Assembly (NCBI GenBank): GCA_963457665.1
Contig: OY735231.1
Span: forward strand, 36,579,837-36,643,836
Reading direction: 5' to 3'
DNA length: 64,000 nucleotides
From: Thysanoteuthis rhombus
Taxonomy: Eukaryota; Mollusca; Cephalopoda; Oegopsida; Thysanoteuthidae
The notes below the pieces were generated by a model. The model had not been told where the DNA came from. It saw only the letters and a program-made list of their open reading frames with translations, and did no database searches. The position numbers and the translations under genes are program-made. This document shows positions 11,921 to 23,900 of this stretch, one piece after another. Numbering within the stretch: position 1 is the stretch's first letter; each line of letters starts with the position of its first letter.

Positions 11921-13001
11921 CGTTATATTTCCACACCACATAATATCACCCAAGCTTCATGTCTGTCAACTCGATATATCTAAAGGTTCTTTGTGATTTT
12001 TTTATGAAATTTTGCGGCTGGGTGGGCAATACGCTACAAAAGAAAATTTTGGATGGATCTATGCAGAATTACGTCCCCTACGTCGTAATCATAACTCCAC
12101 TGGTGGACATTATAATCGTGCTACAAAACCTTATACAGAATTGTATGAATCAATGCAGTGTCAGCTGTACAAAGAATTTTTTGAAGTGAAGTGTATATTC
12201 TACAGAACTGGAAGTGCTTGAAACTTCACGGGAATACACAGATCTTTTAGAGTGTGAGCAAATCATATAATTTAGCTCCGGCGGTCAGGAAAGTGTGGAA
12301 ACTTCAGATATTGGACTCAGTTCATATACTATCGGACAGTTGTTCTACATTTTCTCAGATCAGATTGGAAAGGAATCTGGAAGCTTTATCATGCGATGCG
12401 CCGTATATGAATTCGCAGCATGGGACTCAGCATGCTACTTAGGATGGCAATCAGTATACTCAGAAGAACACAAATATTATAGAAGGCGACAAGATGTAGT
12501 GACAGTATTAAATTCATTGAAGTGAAAGTGAAGTTCTCTGAAGAAAAGAGCTCTGCGATATACTCAGCCTCGAACACTAAACATCATCATTTCATCACAA
12601 AAGAAGTTGGGATGGGACGTTACTATTAAAATCGGAAATCTTGAACGCTAACCCAGAAAGTTATCACCAACTTTTGAACAATGCCATCATTGTCAAATGT
12701 CATTGCAGGAAGTTTTGAATTGTTCCTCGTGAAAGTGTCAAAATCCTGAAGTACAAGAAGTTTCACTGATAATGAGAAAGAATCGTTCTAATGTTTTTGC
12801 ACCATTACAAACTCTTCTACCAACAAATCATTGTCTTTTTTTTTTTTTTTGCATATCAAACGTGCATTTTATAATACATACTCCATCTGTCATTCACTGG
12901 GCACTTATCTTAACAGTATGGTACTTGAGCACTCTATTCCAGAATATTTTGGATACGAACTTTTAGATAACAACTACTTTTCCTTACCATGCTAGAAACT
13001 T

Positions 13002-13365
13002 ATAGCACTGGTCTGTTATGTGTTGTTTGAGTAAACAGTAAAAAGATCCATCGTCTAAGTCTGCTGTGTAAAGATCTATAAACTTGAGATGATAGATTCA
13101 TGTGTGCATACGCTTTGCCAAATACTTGACAAGCAATGTTTCAGTGACTGATTTGAAGGTGTTGTTATTGATCTTTACACTATTCTCATTTCCAAAAATG
13201 GTTTATTACCACTAGATGCTATCACCACAACGTGAAAATAGAAGATAAGCGCTGGTCTATTGTATGTTGCTGTTTTAGTGGGCAGTATGAAGATCCATTA
13301 ATTTGGGATACTAGATACATGCGTGTACATACTTTGCCATGTACTTCACAAAAATTTCACACGAA
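13002..13365. repeat. direct duplication, about 245-bp offset
   Basis: The segments 13002-13130 and 13247-13350 share CACTGGTCT or GCTGGTCT, AAGATCCAT and a GTGCATACGCTTTGCCA-like block in the same order. This looks like an old tandem duplication of non-coding sequence. Confidence 0.45.
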
Positions 13366-13374
13366 AGAATTGAG

Positions 13375-14200
13375 TCATCATCCTCATCATCAGTCTTTCA
13401 ACGTCCGTCGTTGGATATAGACCTTCCCCAAGATTCGCCACATTTCTCTGTCATAGGTGTCGCAGAGCCAGTATTTTCTGAATTTGTCTAGCTCGTCTCT
13501 CCATCTAATATTCTGCTGGCCTTGGCTCCGCATGTGATCTTGGGGGATCCATGTCGTGAGTCATGATGTCCATCGGTTGTTCGCCATTCGGGCAACATGG
13601 CCAGCCCACTACCATTTGAGATTTGCAATGGATTCTATGATGTCTATGACTCCTGTCTTTTCCCGGATGTAATGTGCCGTCTTGTGTTCCTGGATATACT
13701 GTGCTTTCTTGTGGTCTCTCCATGTGAGGCCCAGCATAATTTTCTCATGTGCACGTTGCATGGTTCTCAATTTATGGATCTGTCTCTTGGTTAGGTTCCA
13801 TGATTCATCTCCATAAGTGACTATTGGGACGATGCATTGGTTATAAACACCCTTCTTTTAGGATTGATGGGATCTTCTTATTTTTGAAGGTTGAGCTTGC
13901 TCTGTCAAAGGCTTGCCATCCTAGTGTAATTCTTTGCTTGATTTCTTCTTCTTTTGAGGGTCTCATGGAGATTTGTTGTCTTAAGTAGATGTAGTGATCT
14001 ACTTTCTCCAATTCTGTGTCTTCGATTTTGATCTTAGTGTTTTTACCTCGTATGTGGTTGTTGCACATGATCTCCGTCTTGCTGAAGTTCATGTGTATGC
14101 TGACTTTCTTGCTCTCTTCATTTAGTTCATCTATCATTAGTTGGAGGTCGTGTAGGTTCTCTTCATGTGTAGACCGACTTTCTTGCTCTCTTTATTACAC
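13375..14200 (-). mobile_element. RTE-type LINE, 5'-truncated copy B
   Basis: On the minus strand this is the C-terminal part of the same reverse transcriptase as copy A. It runs from the LNEESKKVSIHMNFSKTEIM region (about 14090) to the WIPR / HMRS end (about 13540). The 3' end carries a degenerate TGATGATGAGGATGATGA tail (13391-13408), as RTE elements with microsatellite tails do. The truncated end is unusual: the segment at 14088-14122 is repeated at 14162-14195. Frames are interrupted. Confidence 0.8.
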
Positions 14201-14349
14201 TGAACTAAATTGTAGACGAAACAGAATTGATAAGATGGACAAAAGATGGACATTGGATTGTGTTTAATTACATTGTTTATCAAAGGTGATATTTGTGACT
14301 TTTACAGTTTTCTGTGATATCGGGAAAATGCACTTGTATCTACATTTGA

Positions 14350-15010
14350 CATGAAATAAATGTGAATTTTGAAGTTCTATTTTTTTTAGCAATCTCGGAA
14401 AAATACTGCTTCAAAAAACAAAAAAAGGCACAAAAATGTGTCATTTTTAGGATGAATTCACATTGTAAATCGACCTCCCTTACCAAGAAAAGCATATTTT
14501 TGATGATTTTCAAAAAAGGCACGAACAGAAAATCCCACAGGGTTATGTTGTGTGGTTTCGTGAATTATTTTTTTATTTTTACGATCCCAAAGAAATATAT
14601 CCATCTTTTCCTCAGTCCTTCTAAAAAGGTAACCGCTGCTTTCCCCTTTATTCTCTCATTTTCCCTAAAACTATTCAAAGTTCCCACCTCTGTGTGAAGC
14701 TGTTTTCAGCATCAGTCAATCGACAGCTGAAAAGGGTTGGTGCAAAACAGAGTACGATTTAGCACGAATTTTCATCGTAAATCAATCACCCCTCAAAATC
14801 ATTTTAGGGATATTTTCAAAAAATTATTTGTTCAAAACCTGCTTCCGAGTCTCAGTAGTATACACATAAAATTTCATGGGGATATTGTGTGGTTTTGTGG
14901 TAGGTTATCACATACAGGCAAACCGGTGGATTTTGGTGAATTAGTCTCAATTATCCAATTTTTGTTCATAATTTATGTGATTACCAAAAACATGGGCTCA
15001 GAGCTAAAAT
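14350..15010. repeat. two diverged copies of a repeat carrying a GTTATGTTGTGTGGTTTCGTG-like block
   Basis: About 314 bp apart, the blocks at 14460-14570 and 14774-14905 share TGTAAATC or CGTAAATC, a TTTTCAAAAAA stretch and GTTGTGTGGTTTCGTG or ATTGTGTGGTTTTGTG. They look related to the 160-bp units at 16118-16760. No coding potential is supported. Confidence 0.4.
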
Positions 15011-16117
15011 TCAACAATGTTTGTTTTGAAGCTATTTGAGACTTTCTGTGGACAGGTGACAAATTCGGCCTTGGAAGCTTTTGGCAACATGGGATAAAAA
15101 AAGCCACGACAAGATGGAGAAAAGACTGGTCAAAAATTGATTATGAACTTCAAATAACTCTAGACTATCACTTGATAATAAAACCATAACATGGCGTGAA
15201 GAATCGTGATTATTGATTTGTGCAGACATAGGCTACCGTGTCAGAATTGGACATGAGATCCCAAGGTATTGAATGTGGAATAAATTCTCATTGAAAGTTA
15301 CTTCTTTATTCCGGCTAAAATGAACGGAGGGTAATCAACATAAAAAGTTGTCAAAAAAAAAGAAACAACATGAAGAAAAGACTTGGTAATGAGTTATTAT
15401 TGTAATAGGAGAGTTTTTGAAAAAGCATTAGCTCGTTGATATTTAAGCAGAATCCTACATTTTAACTTTGCACTTCCACTGAGCCAGACAAGCAAATGTC
15501 AGTAGTAACATTAGTAGGAAAAAATAGTTCAGTCAACAGTCAGAGGAGGATTATTTATAAATTCAAATTTTGAGTATTTGAATTTAAAGCACCTGGAGCC
15601 TTTATTTTAACACGTGAAGCTGATCCCCCAATAGAGGATAAGGCTTGAGAATAGGTAATTAACCCCAAGCATAGTCGTATGATAAAAATATTCTTAAGCA
15701 TGCTTAACGCGTTTGTGATTCAGTAACAGTATTAACCCAATTTGAAAGATAAATTTTACCTAGTATCATCCGATAGAGTAAGCCTGAAAAGTCATTCCAT
15801 CTTCTATCAAAACTCTTTACAAAATATCAGTAAGATCAAAGAAAACTAGCGTAATTCAAACAGTTGGTGTTTGTTTTTTTGTTTTTTTATCTTCATCAGC
15901 CCTATCGAGCAAGATTGACTCGCGGTAAAATACAAGAAGCAAGAGGGCAACGAGAAGCGAAGCCAAGTTATCATTTATTACCAGTAACTATTGCCTCAAT
16001 GACTAAATAACTCTAACTCTAAAAACCATTATCAATCATCAAAAACATATGAATAAAAGTTTTTTAAACACACCTCTGTCAGAGCCTTTGTCAAAGGAAA
16101 TATTTTGGTATGGATCT
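15011..16117. other. unannotated intergenic stretch
   Basis: No gene or clear repeat is recognised in these 1.1 kb. Open frames are short and lack family resemblance. Confidence 0.4.
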
Positions 16118-16760
16118 GTCCCCGAATTCGTCCACTTTTCTTGAGCCTAGTCTAGAGCCCACTATTTCACAAAATTGCATTAAAATTCATGGAGAACTCT
16201 TGGAGGTATCATGTGGACAGACGTAGAACCATTGGCAGATAATGGGTGATTTTAACAGATATCTACGACATAGGTGATACATCTGTATGGATTCGCCCAA
16301 AATTCTATCACCCCTTTAAAATATACATATTACTCACCCTTCTACACAATTTCATTGAAATCCATGGAAAATTTTTGGTATTGTGTGGACAGACAAGAAT
16401 CTTTGGTAATATTACGTGTTTCGGACATATAACTGCTGAGTAGGGATGTAATTGTTTTATAACCTTATTGCCCACCGTTTCACTAAATATCAATGAAATT
16501 CTGTGAGAACTTTTGGACATATTGTGTGCACAGTCATGAGAGCATACATGGATTATGAGAAAAATATGGACGAATATTTCTCAATGAAAACAACTCCTGG
16601 ATCAGTCCCCAAATTTTACCACTTCCCCGTTACTCCCGTGCCAAACCTTCTACTCCATCGGAATCCATTGAGCGAATTAAGAGATATTGTGTTGACACAC
16701 AGACATGCTGAAATACGGAAAGACGAAACCAAATACACGTAACTTTCCAACTTCGTTACA
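16118..16760. repeat. four-unit tandem array, period about 160 bp
   Basis: Units start near 16118, 16274, 16440 and 16600. Each has GGAT then CCCAAATT-like text, a TTTCA-CAAAATT block, CATTGAAATTC, GAGAACTTTTGG and ATATTGTGTGGACAGAC. The same text appears singly at about 39490-39660. Unit-to-unit identity is moderate, so the array is old. After it, 16760-17130 has no recognised feature. Confidence 0.55.
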
Positions 16761-17239
16761 AGAAATGACACCCCCCTTTGCTTCTCGTAGCTTCGCCTAG
16801 TTTCTTAGTTAACGCCTATCAAATGCAGTCCTCTTGCTAGGAGGCGTGGCTGGTCTGGTTATCAAATTCCAGAGTATCTATGTTGTTTTCATTTCCTACA
16901 ACAACGTCTGGTTTGTGTTGATACCATTCGCTTGCATGGTTGAACCCTGCTCGCTCACAAAATGCCTGGTGTATGGATTTCTTTTGGGCCAGCTCACCGC
17001 ATCCACTTTTTAGGTTGAAACGTTTTCATTATCCAAGGTTGGCAATGAGTGTTAGAAATATTTACAGTTATTACTAAGATACTCAAAAAAAATATTCACT
17101 CAATAGATTACATGAATGCCGTTGCTTTGTCGTTAAAATGGATGAATACATTTCATCCTAGATATGGTGAAACAGTCAACGGATTCATTGATGTGCAAAA
17201 CCTCTAGAATTACAAACAACTCATATTTTTTTTGTTTAC

Positions 17240-17300
17240 ACATAGTCTCTTCGCAGATGAAAGCCCAGCTACGAATGTCGCCCTTAACATCATCAACATC
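17240..17300. repeat. dispersed repeat shared with 19655-19705
   Basis: The block ATGAAAGCCCAGCTACGAAT followed by GTCGCCCTT here matches ATGAAAGTCCATCTACGAAT followed by GTCTCCCTT at about 19663. The second copy lies in intron 1 of gene 2. A 136-codon minus-strand frame overlaps this copy but has no recognisable domain. I regard it as chance. Confidence 0.4.
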
Positions 17301-18212
17301 ATCGTTTATTTGTTGTTGGGGCTTATTTTTGTTTTTCATCATTCGCTGATGAGTGTAGGCTATTAATAAACAATGGAGATTTCCTGGACAGCAGGTATCA
17401 ATTACGGTAGTGTGCAGAGAACAAAATGAAAATAAGGTGCAAATTTCAAAAGGGGGTATGTTTTGTAACAAACGTTGTTTGGTGCTTGATAGTTTAAGAA
17501 GCAAAAGATGTTGATTAACGTCAGTTGGCGCAGCTGCTTTCAAATCTACTTGGTTGAGAATCCTGTCTCTTTGAAAGAGATCAGCGTCTTTCTTTCCTGC
17601 TGCCGAATATCAGGAATTATGTGGAAACGTCAATAATGGGCACCGTGAGCAATTAGTCTACTGCTTACTAATAGTAGAGGGGGGATTAACGTATTTGAAA
17701 CAAAATAGTCGCTATTTTCAATTTTTTAAGGGATTTGATATGCAAAAAAGTAGTTGGCTGTTGTAACGCGTGTAAAAGCTAGATAGAAGCAAGAGGAATC
17801 AAGGGAACATAATCAGAAAAAAAGCTCTTACGTAGAGGTGAATAATTAAAGAATTCGGATTTAGGGTTAGGTCAGATAAGAGAAATAGTTATTGGTAATA
17901 GATGAGAGCTTTGCTTCTCGTATTTCGCAAAAATAGTTTCAGGAAATAAACCAGGTAAAGCCTTCAAGAGATTCATTGTTATTAATACAGTAAGCAAAGC
18001 TTAGTGTGGCAAGATACTCAAGTTCGGGGCACCCAGTGGAGATCGAGCTCTTACTTCATGAGACGAATAAAACTCACATTATACGGTTAATTGATATTTC
18101 AATATTGGAATATTTCTAGAGTTACAGTTAATAGAATTACGCAATTTTATTCATCTAGAAGAATCCATAGAATTTATAGGGTGTCTAAGCAATCTGAGAA
18201 TAGAATTCGAAG

Positions 18213-18217
<5 letters not shown>

Positions 18218-18292
<75 letters not shown>

Positions 18293-18309
18293 ATATATGC
18301 GTGTGTGTG
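18218..18309. repeat. (TA)n then (TG)n microsatellite
   Basis: About 33 TA units pass into short TG-rich text. It lies about 0.4 kb upstream of the CRE-like site of gene 2. Confidence 0.9.
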
Positions 18310-18681
18310 AAGCAGCAAAGAACAAATAATTAATTATAATTATAACGACTTAAGAGTCGATTTCATCAAATATCGACAATAACCAGAAGTTTCATGATCA
18401 CATAGGAAGAAAAATATTTCAATTTCATTTATTTCTTAATTTTGTGTCCCTGCTTTTGTTATTTTAACTTGATTATGGGAGATTGCCTTTGATATAATCT
18501 CAATCGGAACAATGCAACTTCCGTTTTAGCTCTGCACCAATTTCGTGTCCTTATATGACATAGGATCCATGCAATAAATTTATGTTGCTTAGAATGAGGG
18601 CAACAACACGCGTTTGCAGTTTTTGTGTTTCACATGGTCCGCCCCGAGTTTTTTTTTCTTCAATTTTTAAGAGGCTCTGAA

Positions 18682-18689
18682 TGACGTCA
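18682..18689. promoter_or_regulatory. CRE/ATF-type palindrome upstream of gene 2
   Basis: A perfect TGACGTCA lies about 190 bp before the candidate TATA box and 290 bp before the start codon. In animals this palindrome binds CREB/ATF bZIP proteins. Use here is inference from position only. Confidence 0.4.
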
Positions 18690-18870
18690 TCAATCTGGAG
18701 AATGCAGAGAGGGCATAACTGCAGAAAAAGGAGTGGGGGAACATGCAGTTAGCCAGACATCGACCTATTAAATTACATGAAGGCTTCTTCTACGTCACTA
18801 TTTTCCGGAAAACACTCGGAAGCCACGAACCCACACAGCAACCACACACTGGCGAAAAATACCACATCCG

Positions 18871-18881
18871 ATATATATAAA
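18871..18881 (+). promoter_or_regulatory. candidate TATA box of gene 2
   Basis: ATATATATAAA lies about 98 bp before the gene 2 ATG. Initiation about 30 bp downstream (near 18905) would give a 5' UTR of some 75 nt. This is not one of the long TA microsatellites. The ATG at 18777 lies upstream of the box and so would not be in the transcript. Confidence 0.45.
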
Positions 18882-18978
18882 CATGTACTGTCCTCCTGCA
18901 TTGTTACACTGGTCCGTCTCTTGTCTTCAGAAACGTCCACTGAATCAACAGTTTGGCTGTTCATCGCTATAACACATC

Positions 18979-20837
18979 ATGAACCCGTTAAATGTGGTTT
19001 CCTTTTTCTGTTTGCTGGTGGTAAGTTTTGACCTGACTTCTTTTTTCTTTTTCTTTTTTTTTTTTTTTCAACTCCTCTATCTATTGGTATGTGATTGCAC
19101 ACACGCATACATATCTATTTGTGAATACTCACTGAATGTGAAGTCACGTGACTAAGTCGGAATCCATTGATGTCTACCTATGTTCGTACAGTGTGCATAA
19201 ACAATCTCAGTATTCCGACAGGTAGGAATGTTCCCAGTGCTTCTTAAATTGGTGAATGATTCACCTGATGATTCATAAAATTATTTGGGGGAAGGGATGA
19301 ATGAAAATAGAGAATTAAATAAAGGATAAATGACTTGATTTACTCAGATATTTATATTTTGTTTTATACGACAACACATTGGATTGTGCAGTTTCCATTC
19401 GTGTTGATTTTGATGTAATACGGCCATGGTATTGTACAAATCAATGTAATTTGATCAAGTACGAGATGAAAAAAGTACATTAAATTGTGATAAGACCATA
19501 ACAATGCGATTAGTAACAGGGCGGAACACCGAGGAACGAATCAACCGCACTAGTCACTCATCAAGACTAATATAAAACTAAGTAAGGAAGGGACTCGCTA
19601 TACTATTACAGACAGTACTCCAGGTGAAACAGATTCTTTTGACTACTCATTAAGTCCCTTCAAAATGAAAGTCCATCTACGAATGTCTCCCTTGACACGT
19701 TCAGTTCTGTTTTGTTTTGGGTTTTTTTTTCTTTTTTCTTTTTTTTTTTTTTTGCTTTTTTTCTGTCGTGTCATGAATAGAACATTGTATTATTAATTCA
19801 GATCAAAATCCTTAGCAGTTCTAACAAGGTCATATTCTCCCTCACGGTCTTCTACTACCAATACTTGAAAAGAGCATTGCCATCAAAGTGATTAGTAAGC
19901 TCTTATTGCTTTTTAATAGTAGTTGAGTAGGAAGTTTGTAATATGTTTTCTGCAATTTTTCTGATTTCAAAGACATACTGCTCAACCTCGTTTTACGTGA
20001 TTAATTCATCCCAATTATCCCTAATGTAAGACAAATCTAAGTTAAGCTACTAATAGAATCAAAAGGAATAATTACAATTAACCACAATCCTCTCAAGATC
20101 ATTGATCAAGGCTTATAATGATGAGTGTTGAAAACAACTTTCAGCTGAATATGATGCCAAAGATGTTAAAGTTAAGGAAAATAATTATGATAGTTTTCAT
20201 TTATCTCATAATTACATCGTAACAAAACTGATTCTTAGAAAAATATTTTTCCGAATTGTACGGATTTTTTCTTTTCTTCTCAACACAATTTCGTATTGCA
20301 AGCGATTATTTTTTCTAAATTGCTGAGAGTTTCGATGATCTTTTCTGTGTTAGGGTCGACAGTTAGGTGAAAATTAACAGCGACTTCAACAAGTTTGAAT
20401 CTTTCTCCTGGTTCTCAAAATAATGATTTCTTTAGCCATATTTTCAGCTGCTTTACGCTATTTGTCTTCAGCTTCTCCAAAGCTCGTCGCTCGTCGAGTT
20501 GAAGAAGATGATTTTCATTTAACTCTTTTACATGAATCAAACATTTCTCGCATATTTTCTGCATTCACGTAAAAATCTATGTTACATCCAGCAGCATTTA
20601 TTTCTTCAATTATCATGATTGTATGAGACCTTGCAGTAACTGAATTGTAGTTTCCTAGAAACTAACCGCTAACTTAATAATTGCACTGATAAAACGGGAA
20701 AAGGTTGCTGTCTTCCTAATTGCTATAAATGAATTACGCATTGTTTGAAGATGTGTATAGCGTGGTTTGAGTGTGTATGAACGCACGTGTGTGCGTATGT
20801 ATGTATACATATATAAATACATATATATATAAATACT

Positions 20838-20922
<85 letters not shown>

Positions 20923-23900
20923 CAATGGTCTTCATCAAGACAGATAGTTGTTGTAGGGGTTAGCAGTGTTTAACTTTGTGGAAAATCCGAGATTTTGAAT
21001 GCTGTCTATCTAGGTAAATTGTTACTCTTTACTTGGAAAACTGATGCATAACAATCTTTCTACCTTCATTCCCTTAACTTACATTTTCTTTTATTCTTTC
21101 AGGCAGCCGTCCATTCAAGTCGCCGTAAGTACAAGTGTATATTATTTTGATAAATCAGTCAAAACTATTGCTGATTGATTTATAATTCAAGTGATAAAAA
21201 TCATCCCTGTTTCCAATATCACTAAACATATAATTCGTAGGTTCCTTTAAAATTACAATTTTAGCTATGAGCAATTCATTAGCTTTCCCATGTGAAAAAA
21301 TAACTTCTGTTTAACTTTTCTCCATATGACTTTAATCTTGAAATTCATCAATAATTGAAAAGAAAGTTTTAGGATCTCAGATTGTAGATCCCAAGACAGT
21401 GATTTTGATTTCAGCATTTGTACAGAGAAGTATAGAGAGATATTGTCTCTTTGAAGACTTCAACAACCGCAGTATTGTAAAATAATTTAATGGAGTAGCA
21501 GCCGACATCATTTTTGCTTTTGTTTTTAGATGATATACCCACTTGAATAATATTAATAAGTTGAAGACTATGTAAATCTTAAATGAGATTAAAATATTTC
21601 AAGATAAAAAAAAAGTTAATAACTAATAACTGTTGTTACTACAATTCTATAATTACTTCTATTATTGCAATTTCCAGAATGCATTGGAAAAGCAGCCGAC
21701 ATTTTGTTTGTGATGGATTCTTCTAGCAGCGTCTGGTTAATGGACTACAAAGAACAGCTCAAATTCGTTGCTGACCTTGTTGGCAGTTTCGATGTGGGCA
21801 GTGGCAGCTCTCAAATCCGCGTTGGTGCCATAACATTCAGTAACCATGCCCACCTGGAATTCTCTTTAGACCGTTACACTGACCCCGTCGAGTTGAAAAA
21901 GGCCATCTTGAACATTGCTTACAGACAAGGAACAACTAATACGGCTGATGCTCTGAGGTTACTTAAAGAACAAGTTGAACCTAATTTGAAAAACAGTAAA
22001 AGACCCGTCGTAGCCGTTGTAATTACAGACGGTCTATCAACAAAACCTGATGTCACGGAAAAAGAAGCCAAGAAACTGCATCAGCTTGGTATTAATGTTT
22101 ATGCTATTGGTGTTGGTGATTCTAAGAAGTACGATATCAATGAACTGAAGGCAATTGCAAGCGATCCGGATAACGGTGTTTATACTGTGTCCAGTTATTC
22201 AGCGCTTAAAGACATCGCTCAAAAGTTTCATGATCCGTTATGTGAAGGTAAGTTTTTCGTCTAACTGCTCAACTAATCTATTAGTATTCAGATTTCAGCT
22301 GTTCATCATTCATCGAAAACCGTGATGTTTATTATTTCAACTTTTCTTGTTCACACAAAACTGTTTAAAATTGAATTGAAAAGTGTTGTGTAAAAACGTC
22401 AATTTCTTCCTCTGGTGTTAGTATTGCTGGATTTATGCTAAATTCGGAATAAAATCTCAAACCTCGGAACTCATTCAACCAAAACAAGCCTATCTAATTT
22501 TGGTCCATCTGAAATTTTAAATGCCGTATTTATATACGAGAAATACAAATAAAATTTACCAGCCTTTAAACTCAGTTTGCTACGTATAGGCATTCTGTTT
22601 TTGAAGACATTCACAAAGTGTATTACCTGGAAACAGTCAGTGATTTTATGTTTTTTTTTAGGCTCGTTATTTTCAAATGAGCTTGTCAATATTCGACATG
22701 AATTTCTCGAATTTAACCTCTACGGGGCCGATGCGAGGCTATCATGCATTCTTCACTTGACTCAAAATTTGCATCCCCTATCATTCTGACATCTATTTTT
22801 TCGGTTTGGAGTTTGCCCCTATAACCTTAGACGACCGTCTTTGTTAGCCTAATAGACGGAATGACCCTGAACTTTTAACGATAAATAAGAAATATATCCT
22901 ACCATTTGCATTGGATAATTGAGCTATAAACCATACTGTATTTCGATATAGGAAACATCAAACTATTTGGGGGATATAACGTATAAAGTGTATTCAAATA
23001 GAATCAGAATTAAGAGTATTGTTTTAATTTGACCAGTATGGAATGATTTCATGTTTCGCAGTACAGATTTCATTCTAGTCTTATGCATCTTTACGAATCA
23101 ATTTGATTTCTTAAAGATGGAATAATATCCCCAGAGCCGACTCCTTCTTCGACTCCTCAAAAAGTAATCAAGCCGATTCCACCTCAGATGTCTGCTGATA
23201 AACCTGGTAAGTTACAAAATTTCCTTTCGCACAACATATATATCGTATACTGAAACTTGCTTAGATAAATTTTAGATTAAAAAAATTGAAAAATTTGAAG
23301 TTGAATCGTCAATTCTCTATCACCATAGAAAATAATCAGAGCATTGGAACGGTTGAGTAGCGGAAAAGTCAGTGGGCAGCCATAAGGAAAACCGAAACCT
23401 TGCCATCAGACTCCACTGTGTCACTATATACATTATGATTAACATAAATGAAACCTTTGACTAGTTTCATAAAAATAATAGCCGTTGATTTCATTTTCCA
23501 ATCCCTGCTGCTTTTGAAACGGTCGTAGAATGTAAAAATCTGGTCGTTCTCTTAAAAATGCAACGAAAATAAGTTAGAGGAAAAACTAGACAAAACTTAT
23601 CAATGTATATACTTCATCTAAAAACTTCAGATGAACAGAGCAAGAAAGTCGGCCTACACTTGAACTTCAGCAAGAAGAAGATCATGTGCAACGTCCACAT
23701 CGGAGATAAAAACACCAAGATCAAAATCGAGGACACAGAATTGGAGAAAATAGATCACTACATCTACTTAGGACAACGAATCTCCATGAGACCCTCAAAA
23801 GAAGAAGAAATCAAGCAAAGAATCACACTAGGATGGCAAGCTAAACCCTCAAAAATAAGAAGATCCAATTAATCCTAAAAAGAAAGGTGTATAACCAATA

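Noticed and set aside
14016..14267. Plus-strand 83-codon frame
   Set aside because: It is antisense to RTE copy B.
17133..17543. 136-codon minus-strand frame
   Set aside because: No family resemblance, no splice context, and it overlaps a dispersed repeat block.
18777..19031. 84-codon frame overlapping the gene 2 start
   Set aside because: It starts upstream of the TATA box, is in a different frame from the signal peptide, and runs through the exon 1 donor.
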